Shown: positions 11,221-22,262, counted from the first letter of the stretch. The stretch is 64,000 nucleotides of DNA from Girardinichthys multiradiatus (GCF_021462225.1 NC_061811.1:2900663-2964662), one strand, 5' to 3'. Numbers and translations are program-made. The notes: generated from the sequence alone by a model not told the origin.

Positions 11221-12203
11221 GGAAAGTCCGCTGTTACCTCCCTTTCCTCAGTTGCCGGAAGTCAGTTAAATGCAATTTATTTTGAAAGTTCCAGAAAAGT
11301 CCGTACCGGAGTTTAATGCTGAAATCCATGGCTATGGGTCCCAACAATATACACTAAAAAGCTTATTTTGTAGCAGGACTCACAGGCAAATATTTCACCT
11401 ATGAAGACTGTAAATCATTCATTGGATGAGCATCCTGAACAAAGCTCAGTTCAATTCAGTTTTATTTAAATAGCACCAATTAACAAAACATATCGTCTCA
11501 AGGCATTTTACAAAGCTAAACAAACATCATGATTAAAATCTTTTTCAAGCGACAAAAGTAAAGTGAAAGCATAAAAGTTATCTGTATTAATATGCATTGA
11601 TCTTGTGACTCTTAGTTGACTGTAGTGCGAGTGACAGCAGCATTTCCTCTGAACACATAACTTTCTCCTGACTCTGTTTCTGACTGCACATTCACAACCT
11701 TTATCATTGTTAGAACAAATCGACCTCATTTGAAAGTTTTCTGATTAAATCTGGTTTGACGCCAAATCTTCGAGTAATATCAGAGCACCTTTTAATAGAC
11801 CAGGTCTAAACCGTAAGATCACTCTTCAAGCAATCCTACATTCGTCTTTGAGATGAAGGTTCCTGCCTGTTTCTGGCTTTGCATCAGTATCTCAGCGACA
11901 AAAGGACCAAAAGTGTTTCATTTGGACAAGCTGTTTGTAAAGCACTTGTTCAATAGCACACAGACTACATTACAGGGCGTGGCGGGACAATTTATTGACT
12001 TCATTGGTAAAATAGACCAGTGACAGTGCTGTGTTTAGATTAGCGTACCTGCTTGGAACTTACTCTGTGTAAATGCTGACTGTTGGGACCTACAGCCATG
12101 GATTTCAACATTAAACTCCGGTATGAACTCTTCTGGAACTTTTCAAAATAAAGTGCATTAACCCTCTTCCGGCACAGCCAGGAAACGGGATAACTGCGGA
12201 CTT
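11221..12203. mobile_element. 1-kb element with ~120-bp inverted terminal arms
   Basis: The left arm (11221-11344) and the right arm (12083-12203) are reverse complements with scattered mismatches and small indels; conserved blocks include CCATGGATTTCA, ATTAAACTCCGGTA and TTCTGGAACTTT. The arms enclose about 740 bp that includes an L2-like fragment at 11446-11540 (AATTCAGTTTTATTTAAATAG). It could be a non-autonomous DNA transposon, or two copies of one repeat inserted head to head. No transposase is seen. Confidence 0.6.
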
Positions 12204-12963
12204 CATATTCTCAGATTCATAATTCTAATATGACTCAATGGTAGCACTGAATGACTCCACTGCAGACCTCTCAGAATCCAAACTACAGAGACATTTATTT
12301 CTACTTAAATGGCTTATATTTTATTTAAATTCAAATCAGATCATACACTATAAATGTCACTTTTACACAAATTACACATTTATGTAGTATCCAGTTCAAT
12401 CCAAACTATTATGCAGGACAGCAAAATCCAGTTGATCATTTGGTGCCAGTTGGTAAAAGTTATTGCAGGCAACAAACCAATCTTTCATTTCCAGAGACTG
12501 GTTGTTCTCCTGTTTTATGATTTAGCCAAAACAGAGAAACTAAAAATGATAAGATGGTTTCTCAAATTAATGTGGCTTAATGACATTGAAATTGTTAAAC
12601 TACCAGTGTGTTTACATTGAAATCATATGTAACAACATTCAATTATCTGATATTAGACTAAATAAGAGATCAGAAAGGCAAACATTATATATATTTTTAA
12701 TAAAATAAGCCATAGACATATGCTTTAATACTAGATGATACCTTGTGTCAAAATACTCGATGTAAATTTAAAGCTGCTGTTATTCTCTAAAATGATAAAA
12801 TGTGTGAAATTGCTTGTACAGAACAGTTCAGAGTTAAAAGGAAAATATTTTAGATAAAGTCACACATCTGTCTCTTACCTCTGACTTAAAAGTCTTAAAA
12901 CCTTTGGTAAATGGCAATTTCAGTTCTTGTTTTAGCTAATTGGATTTATAACTCTTACATGAC
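12204..12963. other. No gene recognised
   Basis: AT-rich sequence. The open frame at 12354-12620 has no recognisable domain. Confidence 0.55.
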
Positions 12964-13284
12964 CTAAAAATCTGACTTTATTTGTTGCCACTCCCACCCA
13001 GCAGGCTGCTTCATAAAAGAACGTGTCCTGAGCAAGACAATATACATTAGAACAATGCTCCCATCATTGCAAGAAATTGGACCCACCAGCAAAGTTTGTG
13101 TATTTTTGTGAAAATGGTCTACAGTGCCATTTTTTAAAGTTTCCACACCTATTGGAGGTTTGCTGGCTTCTGTAAGAAACTTCTGGAGAGCCTCCTTTTT
13201 GAATTCACAACCCTGTTCTGAGACCAAGGTAAATAACCTCCACCCATCCAAACCTGGAGCAAAAGCAAACGAGATCACCATCAT
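12964..13284 (-). other. Open minus frame of unknown nature, possible relic exon
   Basis: The frame encodes 106 residues. A stretch starting after TTTGCTTTTGCTCCAG (an acceptor-like sequence on the minus strand, near 13255) reads as a mixed amphipathic peptide (CEFKKEALQKFLTEASKPP). The later part looks less protein-like. I do not recognise a family. It could be a host exon, a transposon relic or chance; nothing around it confirms any of these. Confidence 0.2.
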
Positions 13285-13960
13285 TGTTCTATCTTAAAGT
13301 GACTTTGATGGTTCAACAGAACCAGAGCTGTCATCTGCGTCCAGATGTATTATCTAAGCCAAAATATGGTTATAAGAGGCCAACATCTCCATAGGGTTAC
13401 ACTGAGTGTAACCACAGCGTGTTGGAACCAAATTGCATTGTTTCCTTACATAAAAGAATAAAACTGATACTTGATAACGTTAAGGTTTATATTGAGCTTT
13501 ATTTCTTTAAAAAAGAGTTCCAATTTTATTATAACTAACAGCAAGTAGTACATTAGTGGTGATCTTCTGTTAGATATTCCAGTTTGAGTTTTTCAGTATA
13601 GCTCAATCTTGATAAACAAATATCCTTTTATTCTTTTGACTGCAATATTTGACTCCCTGGAAAGGTTAAGTACCTATCTTCTAATTAATTAACATGATTG
13701 ATGAAGGGTTCTTGCTTTAGCCAGTGTTTTCTCCCCACTTTCTTGCCCACTATGCCCATTGTCTGCCCTGTGAAATGAAATGTCTAGGAAGCATCCTGAT
13801 CACATGCCTGAACCACCTCAACACCACAAGGAACACCTATTGTGGAAATCAACCTTTGTGCCGAGAATGTGGTCACAGCTTTCATTTTTGGTAGCAACAC
13901 AGATCTCATATTCCCACAAGACCCAATCCCTCTGTATAGCTCCTGTTCTATCCTACCAAG
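13285..13960. other. No gene recognised
   Basis: Nothing identified before the LINE tail repeats begin at about 13961. Confidence 0.5.
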
Positions 13961-14459
13961 GCAAGGCAAGGCAAGGTTTATTTATATTGCAAATTTCAGG
14001 AGCAAGAAGTGCTTTACATGAAAAAAGAAAAAGAGACATACCAGGAAATATACATTACACTTGCATAAAGGTAATTAAATAATTAAAGAGAATGAAAATT
14101 AATAATAACAATGAGAAGAAATAAAAATTAATGATAAAATGATCAATAAGAAAATGAAGGGAAAGTTGGACTGAAAACTTAACTAGTAATGTTTAGATGG
14201 CCCAGTCAAAGGCCACTCTAAACAACTAAGTTTTTAATCTTGATTTGAAGCAACTTAGGGTTTTGGCGCTTTTCCAGTTTTCTGGGAGTTTATTCCAGAT
14301 TAGTGGAGCATAAGAACTAAAAGCTGCTTCTCCATGTTTGGTTCTGGTTCTGGGTATGCAGAGTAGATTTGAGCCAGAAGACCTGAGAGGTCTGGGTGGT
14401 TGATACACTGACAACAAGTCTGTAATGTCTTTTGGTGCTAAGCCATTCAGTGATTTATA
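13961..14459 (-). mobile_element. L2/Maui-type LINE, 3' part (segment 1 of 3)
   Basis: Begins on the plus strand with (AAGGC)n and GTTTATTTATATTGC, the tail and 3' UTR of an L2/Maui-type LINE on the minus strand. The minus frame 14417-14226 gives the protein C-terminus, with APLIWNKLPENWKSAKTL and FKSRLKT, the usual end of this family. The element is split at 14458-14459 (TA) by the Tc1 transposon at 14460-16069 and continues at 16072. Confidence 0.8.
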
Positions 14460-16069
14460 CAGGTCCTTCTCAAAATATTAGCATATTGTGATAAAGTTCA
14501 TTATTTTCCATAATGTCATGATGAAAATTTAACATTCATATATTTTAGATTCATTGCACACTAACTGAAATATTTCAGGTATTTTATTGTCTTAATACAG
14601 ATGATTTTAGCATACAGCTCATGAAAACCCAAAATTCCTATCTCACAAAATTAGCATATCATTAAAAGGGTCTCTAAACGAGCAATGAACCGAATCATCT
14701 GAATCAACGAGTTAACTCTAAATACCTGCAAAAGATTCCTGAGGCCTTTAAAACTCCCAGCCTGGTTCATCACTCAAAACCCCAATCATGGGTAAGACTG
14801 CCGACCTGACTGCTGTCCAGAAGGCCACTATTGACACCCTCAAGCAAGAGGGTAAGACACAGAAATAAATTTCTGAACGAATAGGCTGTTCCCAGAGTGC
14901 TGTATCAAGGCACCTCAATGGGAAGTCTGTGGGAAGGAAAAAGTGTGGCAGAAAACGCTGCACAACGAGAAGAGGTGACCGGACCCTGAGGAAGATTGTG
15001 GAGAAGGGCCGATTCCAGACCTTGGGGGACCTGCGGAAGCAGTGGACTGAGTCTGGAGTAGAAACATCCAGAGCCACCGTGCACAGGCGTGTGCAGGAAA
15101 TGGGCTACAGGTGCCGCATTCCCCAGGTCAAGCAACTTTTGAACCAGAAACAGCGGCAGAAGCGCCTGACCTGGGCTACAGAGAAGCAGCACTGGACTGT
15201 TGCTCAGTGGTCCAAAGTACTTTTTTCGGATGAAAGCAAATTCTGCATGTCATTCGGAAATCAAGGTGCCAGAGTCTGGAGGAAGACTGGGGAGAAGGAA
15301 ATGCCAAAATGCCAGAAGTCCAGTGTCAATTACCCACAGTCAATGATGGTCTGGGGTGCCGTGTCAGCTGCTGGTGTTGGTCCACTGTGTTTTATCAAGG
15401 GCCGGGTCAATGCAGCTAGCTATCAGGAGATTTTGGAGCACTTCATGCTTCCATCTGCTGAAAAGCTTTATGGAGATGAAGATTTTATTTTTCAGCACGA
15501 CCTGGCACCTGCTCACAGTGCCAAAACCACTGGTAAATGGTTTACTGACCATGGTATCACTGTGCTCAATTGGCCTGCCAACTCTCCTGACCTGTACCCC
15601 ATAGAGAATCTGTGGGATATTGTGAAGAGAACGCTGAGAGACTCAAGACCCAACACTCTGGATGAGCTAAAGGCCGCTATCGAAGCATCCTGGGCCTCCA
15701 TAAGACCTCAGCAGTGCCACAGGCTGATTGCCTCCATGCCACGCCGCATTGAAGCAGTCATTTCTGCCAAAGGATTCCCGACCAAGTATTGAGTGCATAA
15801 CTGTACATGATTATTTGACGGTTGATGTTTTTTGTATTAAAAACACTTTTCTTTTATTGGTCGGATGAAATATGCTAATTTTGTGAGATAGGAATTTTGG
15901 GTTTTCATGAGCTGTATGCCAAAATCATCCATATTAAGACAATAAAAGACCTGAAATATTTCAGTTAGTGTGCAATGAATCTAAAATATATGAATGTTAA
16001 ATTTTCATCATTACATTATAGAAAATAATGAACTTTATCACAATATGCTGATATTTTGAGAAGGACCTG
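14460..16069 (+). mobile_element. Tc1 (DD34E) transposon with long inverted repeats, nearly intact
   Basis: The ends CAGGTCCTTCTC... (14460) and ...GAGAAGGACCTG (16069) start inverted repeats of about 205 bp (14460-14665 and 15866-16069), which place it among Tc1 elements with long TIRs. TA flanks both sides (14458-14459 and 16070-16071). It sits inside a minus-strand L2/Maui LINE, which continues on both sides, so it jumped after the LINE had inserted. Confidence 0.95.
14788..15792 (+). pseudogene. Tc1 DD34E transposase with a single early nonsense codon
   Basis: A 334-codon frame runs from ATG 14788 to a TGA at 15790-15792. It is open except for TAA at 14866-14868 (codon 27, inside the first DNA-binding helix region), where a GAA-to-TAA change is the simplest explanation because the frame resumes immediately with ISERIGCSQSAVS. 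Order of parts: paired-like helix-turn-helix DNA-binding domain (about residues 1-110) with a GRKKCGRKR linker, then the DDE catalytic domain with LFSDESKF (first Asp), FQHDLAPAHSA (second Asp) and PIENLW (Glu). I count 34 residues between the second Asp and the Glu, the Tc1 DD34E spacing. The product would cut and paste the element at TA sites. As it stands it would be truncated, or start internally at 14929 and lack the first helices. Confidence 0.93.
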
Positions 16070-16071
16070 TA

Positions 16072-16701
16072 GACTAACAGAAGTATTTTAAAGTCTATTC
16101 TCTGAGCTACAGGGAGCCAGTGTAGGGACTTTAGAACCGGGCTGATGTGCTCCACGTTCTTAGTTCTAGTGAGGACGCGGGCAGCAGCGTTCTGGATCAA
16201 CTGCAGCTGTCTGATCCACTTTTTAGGCAGACCTGTGAAGACACCATTGCAGTAATCAATTCTACTAAAGATGAATGCATAAATTTGTTTTTCAAGGTCC
16301 TGCTGAAACATTAGTCCTTTAATCCTGGAGATGTTCTTTAGGTGATAGAAGGCCGACCTAGTTACTGTCTTTATGTGTCTCTGAAGGTTCAGGTCTGAGT
16401 CCATCACTACACCCAGGTTTCCAGCCTGACTGGTGGTTTCTAGCTGTATTAACTGAAGCTGTATGCTAACTTTTAAACGCTCTTCCTTTGGTCCATAAAA
16501 AACCATATTACTTCAGTTTTGTTTTGATTCAGCTGAAGAAAAGTTTGGGACATCCATGCATTGATTTCTTCTAAGCATTTACCCAGGGCTTGAATGGGTT
16601 TATAGTCACCTGGTGACATCATAACGTATAGCTGTGTGTCGTCTGCATAGTTATCATAACTAATGTTGTTGTTTACTATATTCTGAGTTAGGGGGAGCAT
16701 G
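16072..16701 (-). mobile_element. L2/Maui-type LINE reverse transcriptase region (segment 2 of 3)
   Basis: Two overlapping minus frames encode adjacent parts of a LINE reverse transcriptase. Frame 16799-16473 holds the catalytic YADDTQLY box followed by [12 protein letters not shown]. Frame 16506-15997 holds LGVVMDSDLNLQRHI, the IDYCNGVFTGLP box and LKSLHWLPVAQRIDFKIL, then runs into the Tc1 inverted repeat at 16069. One frameshift near 16480-16500 separates them. It polymerises cDNA at the target nick in target-primed reverse transcription. The 5' part, with the endonuclease, is missing. Confidence 0.85.
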
Positions 16702-16703
16702 TA

Positions 16704-17973
16704 AAGGGGTTGGACATTGAAACTGAAACACCTGGTTTTAGACCACAATAATTTATTAGTATGGTGTAGGGCCTCCTTTTGCGGCCAATACAACGTCAAT
16801 TTATCTTGGGAATGACATATACAAGTCCTGCACAGTGGTCAGAGGGATTTTAAGCCAGTCTTCTTGCAGGATAGTGGCCAGGTCACTACGTGATACTGGT
16901 GGAGGAAAACGTTTCCTGACTCGCTCCTCCAAAACACCTCAAAGTGGCTCAATAATATTTAGATCTGGTGACTGTGCAGGCCATGGGAGATGTTCAACTT
17001 CACTTTCATGTTCATCAAACCAATCTTTCACCAGTCTTGCTGTGTGTATTGGTGCATTGTCATCCTGATACACGGCACCGCCTTCAGAATACAATGTTTG
17101 AACCATTGGATGCACATGGTCCTCCCGAATGGTTCGGTAGTCCTTGGCAGTGACGCGCCCATCTAGCACAAGTATTGGGCCAAGGGAATGCCATGATATG
17201 GCAGCCCAAATCATCACTGATCCATCCCCATGCTTCACTCTGGGCATGCAACAGTCTGGGTGGTACGCTTCTTTGGGGCTTCTCCACACCGTAACTCTCC
17301 CAGATGTGGGGAAAACAGTAAAGGTGGACTCATCAGAGAACAATACATGTTTCACATTGTCCACAGCCCAAGATTTGGGCTCCTTGCACCATTGAAACCG
17401 ACGTTTGGCATTGGCATGAGTGACCAAAGGTTTGGCTATAGCAGCCCGGCCGTGTATATTGACCCTGTGGAGCTCCTGACGGACAGTTCTGGTGGAAACT
17501 GGAGAGTTGAGGTGCACATTTAATTCTGCTGTGATTTGGGCAGCCGTGGTTTTATGTTTTTTGGATACAATCTGGGTTAGCACCCGAACATCCCTTTCAG
17601 ACAGCTTCCTCTTGCGTCCACAGTTAATCCTGTTGGATGTGGTTCGTCCTTCTTGGTGGTATGCTGACATTACCCTGGATACCGTGGCTCTTGATACATC
17701 ACAAAGACTTGCTGTCTTGGTCACAGATGCGCCAGCAAGACGTGCACCAACAATTTGTCCTCTTTTGAACTCTGGTATGTCACCCATAATGTTGTGTGCA
17801 TTTCAATATTTTGAGCAAAACTGTGCTCTTACCCTGCTAATTGAACCTTCACACTCTGCTCTTACTGGTGCAATGTGCAATCAATGAAGACTGGCTACCA
17901 GGCTGGTCCAATTTAGCCATGAAACCTCCCACACTAAAATGACAGGTGTTTCAGTTTCATTGTCCAACCCCTG
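16704..17973 (-). mobile_element. Second Tc1-like transposon, DD36E spacing
   Basis: The left end AAGGGGTTGGACATTG (16704) and right end CAATGTCCAACCCCTG-type sequence (ending 17973) form short inverted repeats of about 30 bp, extended by AAACTGAAACACCTG. TA flanks both ends (16702-16703 and 17974-17975). It lies within the same L2/Maui LINE: the sequence right of 17975 continues the LINE frame for a few codons. Total length is 1270 bp. Confidence 0.93.
16801..17787 (-). pseudogene. Tc1-like transposase with DD36E catalytic spacing and one nonsense codon
   Basis: The minus frame starts at ATG 17785-17787 (MGDIPEFKRGQIVGARL). Parts in order: helix-turn-helix DNA-binding domain with VTKTASLCDVSRATVSRV, a basic GRKRKLSERD linker, a second helix bundle, then the DDE domain with VLFSDESTF, YQDDNAPIHTAR and LNIIEPL. 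I count 36 residues between the second catalytic Asp and the Glu, two more than the usual Tc1 value. A DD36E Tc1 subgroup (called Incomer) has been reported in animals; membership here is inferred from spacing only. A TGA at 16939-16941 falls where relatives have Trp after EPL. The frame then continues open (LEERVRKRFPPPVSR) to TAA at 16801-16803, so a single change broke the gene. Confidence 0.9.
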
Positions 17974-17975
17974 TA

Positions 17976-17993
17976 GATATAAAATTGACCCTA
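17976..17993 (-). mobile_element. L2/Maui LINE, short remainder (segment 3 of 3)
   Basis: Joining across the Tc1 element at the TA, the minus frame reads GSILYLYMLPL, which fits the QGS...LLFSLYMLPL segment just before the reverse transcriptase active site, with a small deletion. Beyond about 17993 the sequence changes to an RTE-type fragment, so this is the 5' truncation or a later break. Confidence 0.55.
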
Positions 17994-17999
17994 CATTCA

Positions 18000-18120
18000 T
18001 CACTAGTGAACAAGACACCAAACTACTGAAACTCCTCCGCTTGAAGCAAAGACTGACCTCCGATCCATAGTAGGCAATCTACCTTTTCCACTCTAGAACC
18101 ATGGCCTCAGACTTACCCCC
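18000..18120 (-). pseudogene. Rex3/RTE-type LINE fragment
   Basis: GTGAACAAGACACCAAACTA and the following CTCCTCCGCTTGAAG, CTCTAGAACCATGGCCTC stretches align with 30765-30890 in the RTE-type LINE copy (the region encoding SKSEAMVL and the Leu-Pro-Gln-Val-Glu-Glu-Phe segment). Small indels break the frame. It is a short orphan piece next to the L2 LINE. Confidence 0.65.
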
Positions 18121-18129
18121 AAATCCCAC

Positions 18130-18905
18130 ATCCTCCGTTACTGCTCCGCTCTGCTCACGTACGTTTACGTCCAACCGTTACTCCGTTGTTATGTTAATTA
18201 TTGAGAGCAGTTCCACATTCTCCGTTACTACTCCGAATGTCATTGTCGACGGACCCGCTCTCCGTTGTACTCTGTCAAAATACAGAACAACTCCAAATTT
18301 CTGTTCCGTTCCAGTACGTCTGGCTCCGGCCGGGTCAAGTTCCACAATTTCAGTCATAGCAAACAGGAAAAAGAACGGTAACAACATCTAGTTTGTCCAG
18401 GTTAAATAGAGTAAATAGAGATTGTTAACCACATATTAAATAAATTCTTTTTATAAAACAATAAAGTTAACCGTTTTATTTAAAAATAGAATGCAAACCA
18501 CTCTTTTTGCACCAAACAAGGAAAAGATGTTTCATTTAAACATTCAAACTGAAAAGTGGTAATCCTCTCCATATAGATTTGCATCCTGCTTGTAATTACA
18601 ATGCCAAATAAACGACTAAACTTAACTGCATTACCTTTTTTATGTTCTATATTATGGTGGTACTCAGAAAAACTGTCTAATAATATAAAGGCCAATATAT
18701 TTATATTCTGAAAGGCTTAAATTTTGTTACTCATACTGCTCGTGCATGCTCTCTTTGGGCTCCAAGGAACTTGGAGCGGAACTCGACGCAGTTACCGCGG
18801 ATGCAGCAGGCGTTGCTTTACACAGACTGACGGAGGCGGTCTGGAATGGAACGGACACATACCGGAGCGGAGAATATGGAATCTGGGGGTTAGAGGAGCT
18901 GACTC
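18130..18905. repeat. Possible non-autonomous DNA element rich in CCGCTCCG-type motifs
   Basis: Both edges hold repeated TCCGTTACTCCG / GGAGCGGAAC-type words in opposite orientation (about 18135-18350 and 18770-18880), with AT-rich sequence between. Such subterminal repeat clusters occur in hAT-type non-autonomous elements. No transposase is seen and exact ends were not found. Confidence 0.3.
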
Positions 18906-20774
18906 TCATAAGATGGAAAAATTTGTAGAAACAAAAGGCTACTAATTTTAACCTTTACACCTTTTTTGAATTGAGTTTATTGAAAGCTATATAATCAATT
19001 AACGTGGCTTTATTTGATCATATAATTGTACATAAACTCAACAAGTGGTGAACATTAGTAGTCTTTTGTGACTATTAGCTGATACTGTTTTTTTTAAGCA
19101 TACCTTCTTCAACTGATGTGTTCTTTTTAAGATATATTTATAAACGTTAATAGGTATTTGCCATGTTTGGCCATTTTTTAATCTCATATGATTATGCCTT
19201 CTATGTTCCTCTTACTAAAGCAGTGACATATGGAAAAGGAGAATATTTCGGTTTATTATAATGAATGTATATTTTCCTGTGACCTTTGTGTAAATCAGAT
19301 GGGTGTGTATTGTTGTTTTATCCATGTTTCTCCATGTTTAAGGATTAGAAAAGAAGAAAAGGAAAGACATTTCCTGATCAAACTGGCTGACAGATATTCA
19401 CAGCTCCAGGCTTCCAGGATAAATACCAGCTCTCGTCATCACACTTCACAAACCTCGTCTGAAGCTACACTACACTAACTTTATGACACTTTCCATTTTC
19501 ACCGTCTGTCAAACACTTTTATAAAATCTCTGTTTATGACTACACACTGGCACAGGCCCTGTGAAAATACAGGTCATTAATCAAAAGTTGAGATGTAAAG
19601 ACTTCTTCTGTTTGATATAGACAATCATTTGTTGCCAACATAAAACCATTTGTTATAATTTTTTTAAGCTTAGCATGGTTTGAAAGGCATCCCATTCTCT
19701 TCTCACAGCTACTGTGTCAGTAAGATAAATTATTACCTCTCGGTCCAAACGCCTTTTCTCTTTTCTTATTACACCATTATTTTACAAAAAAAAAGCACTT
19801 AATCTGTGACCCTCGGAGCCCAAAATATAATTTTTTATCCATCATGATCATGGGGTTGTTCTGTCTGAATCTACATGTAGGTAGCATTCAGCATTCAATC
19901 ATAATCAGCTTATGGAGATTTACTGGTGTCGCTATTGACAGTCATTATGTTAATCCTGCGAACCCGGAAGAACACTTAATTTATTCACTTGTATTAACTG
20001 TTCAAACGTCTCTTTGGTGTCCATAATTGTTTCCTGGGTCTCAAACCAAACAAACATGAGGGGGAAGCTTGAAAGTCTTAGAACTCAGTCAAATCATTGA
20101 AGTGAAGGGTGGCAGTATCTTGTTTCAGGACTTTTCATTAGCAAAGAACATTGTGTGAAACATTTTTAGCAACATCTCAAGTCATCAAAGAGGAAAAAAA
20201 GCTTGGGCTCAGATGGGTCCTTCAATTGGACAATGGCCTTCAGCATATCACCAGATTAGCTACTAGGTGTGTTAACACTAAAACAGCCACAAGTGGTCAT
20301 GTAAACCTCAATTAATTCACCTTGTACATTTACAACTAAGATCAAATTTAATTTAATGAGCTCAACATTGTTTTACAAACCAAAATAATGCCAACATAGA
20401 CATTTTTTATTCAATAGACTATATGTTTAATTAAACATTAAGCTTTTCCTTACAACAAACATCATCATCACATAAACTGTTTTATAACATATTTGCAAGA
20501 TCAAATTCTATCAGTTAATTAATCTGAGTAATCTTATAAAAATATATCACTATAAATCAACAACAATTTAAGGTTCCTTTACCTTAGAAACAAAACCCAA
20601 TTTTCATATCGTAAAAATATTTGTATTTAACGATAATTAACAAGTATAAAATGAACAGAACACACAAGCTGGATGTAACAAGTCAGTAAAAACAACTTTA
20701 AAGCATAGATATTTATAGTATTTTAAATATTCACGCTATATATAATGAGGCTATTAAAACAATTTACAACTCGC
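18906..20774. other. No gene recognised
   Basis: AT-rich. Short frames at 19230-19478 and 19844-20026 have no recognisable features. Confidence 0.55.
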
Positions 20775-21850
20775 CACCAGTGCAGATCACCTCTCTTCAC
20801 CTTGCCATCTGATCCAGGATCTCCACATTGTACTTCATGTTGTAATACTGCACAGACTCCATCCTTGCCTTCAGATCATCAGTTATGCCTACACGAGCGT
20901 GCACAGTGCTGAGAATACAAACATTTTTGCGGGGCTTTCCCTAATAAATTGTTAGCGTTATATCTCTGTATTTCAGCACACTTGTAGAGAACAGCTCCAC
21001 TTTCTGTTTTGTGGAGGGAGTGCCCATAAGGCTGGTCTTCTTGGCCTGGAAGGTGGTAGCCAATTTAAGAGAGGTGAAGAAAAATCAGCGTTGATATTTC
21101 TTCCCTCCCCCATGAATGGCTCCACCAGTTTCGAGACAGCATCTTCTCCAAGGACTTGATCTCTACTGCGTGTTTCCTCCTTTCCCACATATGGAGCCCT
21201 ATTGAGCAGGTATTTAGACTCTCAACATTCTCTCCCATCCAAACTTTAATCCCAAATTCATTGGGTTTATTTGCCATGTACTGAAAAAATGTGCACCTGG
21301 TCTTAGTAAGGAAAGCTGCTCGTCATTGGTGATGTTAGCACCGCTTGTAGCAGGAAATACAGTTTTTAAACAAACTTTGTTACAGGAAGCAGAGATCAGC
21401 ACAGTGCACATCAGGTTTCCTTCTTATTGAAACAAAGAAACCTCATGATCTCTTTGAACCCCTTTCTGGACAATATTTTCTTGAATAACTGGAGGCCCCG
21501 ATCTTCAGACCAGAGACTGTCCAAGTCCATATTTTTTGCTCCCTGTGTTCTTCAAATATACAAGAGGCCAATGAAGGCCTTTAGCTTGGGAACCATCATG
21601 TCCCTTGAACTGTCACCATGATGTCGAAATGTCTCAGCCACATTACACTCCTAGATGTTTTTAAGCATGTCTGGGTCATTAACACACAGGAAAGCTGTAA
21701 GCACACCATCAATGTTGTGCTTTATGTATGGTGTCAGGCCAGCAGCTTCAGTGAGGACATTTTGACTCTGCCGTTTCCCTGGATGTTCAGCCGGCCGAAC
21801 AACAGTACACTTTCCATTTTACACCATGACTATAGAGGACAAACGTAGGC
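20775..21850 (-). pseudogene. piggyBac transposase relic (PGBD4-like)
   Basis: Reading the minus strand from 21850 down: an AFIGLLYI and LWSEDRGLQLFKKI segment (about 21590-21470), then FFQYMANKPNEFGIKVW (about 21280-21230), EDAVSKLVEPFMGEGRNI (about 21145-21090), and finally RKNVCILSTVHARVG and YYNMKYNVEILDQMAR (about 20930-20800). These are consecutive conserved blocks of the piggyBac DDE transposase, including the KPxxFGIK and VDxxDQM-type motifs. Stops and frameshifts separate the blocks, one near the second catalytic Asp region, so the copy is dead. piggyBac moves by cut and paste at TTAA. I did not find its ends. Confidence 0.85.
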
Positions 21851-22039
21851 TGGCCTCCCTGTTGACATCAGGTGTGAGAGGTGGTTCTATATGATATTAA
21901 AATGGTAATAAATAAATAATCCAGCACAGATTGTCCCCCCCGAATCATCAATGTCCATGTTCATCAGTCTTTCTAACATCCATGGTCATATTTCTCTTAC
22001 ACCTTTGTGACATCTTGACCACCATCGCCGTTCTGATGT

Positions 22040-22262
22040 TATGGACACAAAGTTAAAGTTTTGGACTGGCCATCAGAAAGCCCCCATCTCAGTCCCAGAG
22101 AGAGCAGAGCTGATAAGCTGTGTGCGTGAGCAAGGCAGCCTACAAACCCCACCCGGTTAAACCAGTTCTATCAGGAGGAAACAGCAAAGTTTTGAGAAGC
22201 TTGGGAAGTAGCTGGTCCCAGTCTGTGATGTTATGTGGATCCAAAACATTTGGATCACACAG
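22040..22262 (+). pseudogene. Tc1-like transposase C-terminal relic
   Basis: AAAGTTTTGGACTGGCCATC encodes KVLDWPS, followed by ESPHLSP (a decayed QSPDLNPIE block carrying the catalytic Glu region), RQPTNPTRLNQFYQEE and a final PKHL. The order and spacing match the last third of Tc1 transposases of the kind with PTNLTQL. It has stops and no DNA-binding or first-Asp part. Confidence 0.7.

Noticed and set aside
14905..15192. Minus-strand frames opposite the DD34E transposase
   Set aside because: Shadows; protein similarity lies on the plus strand only.
17492..17887. Plus-strand frame of 131 codons
   Set aside because: Antisense shadow of the DD36E transposase.
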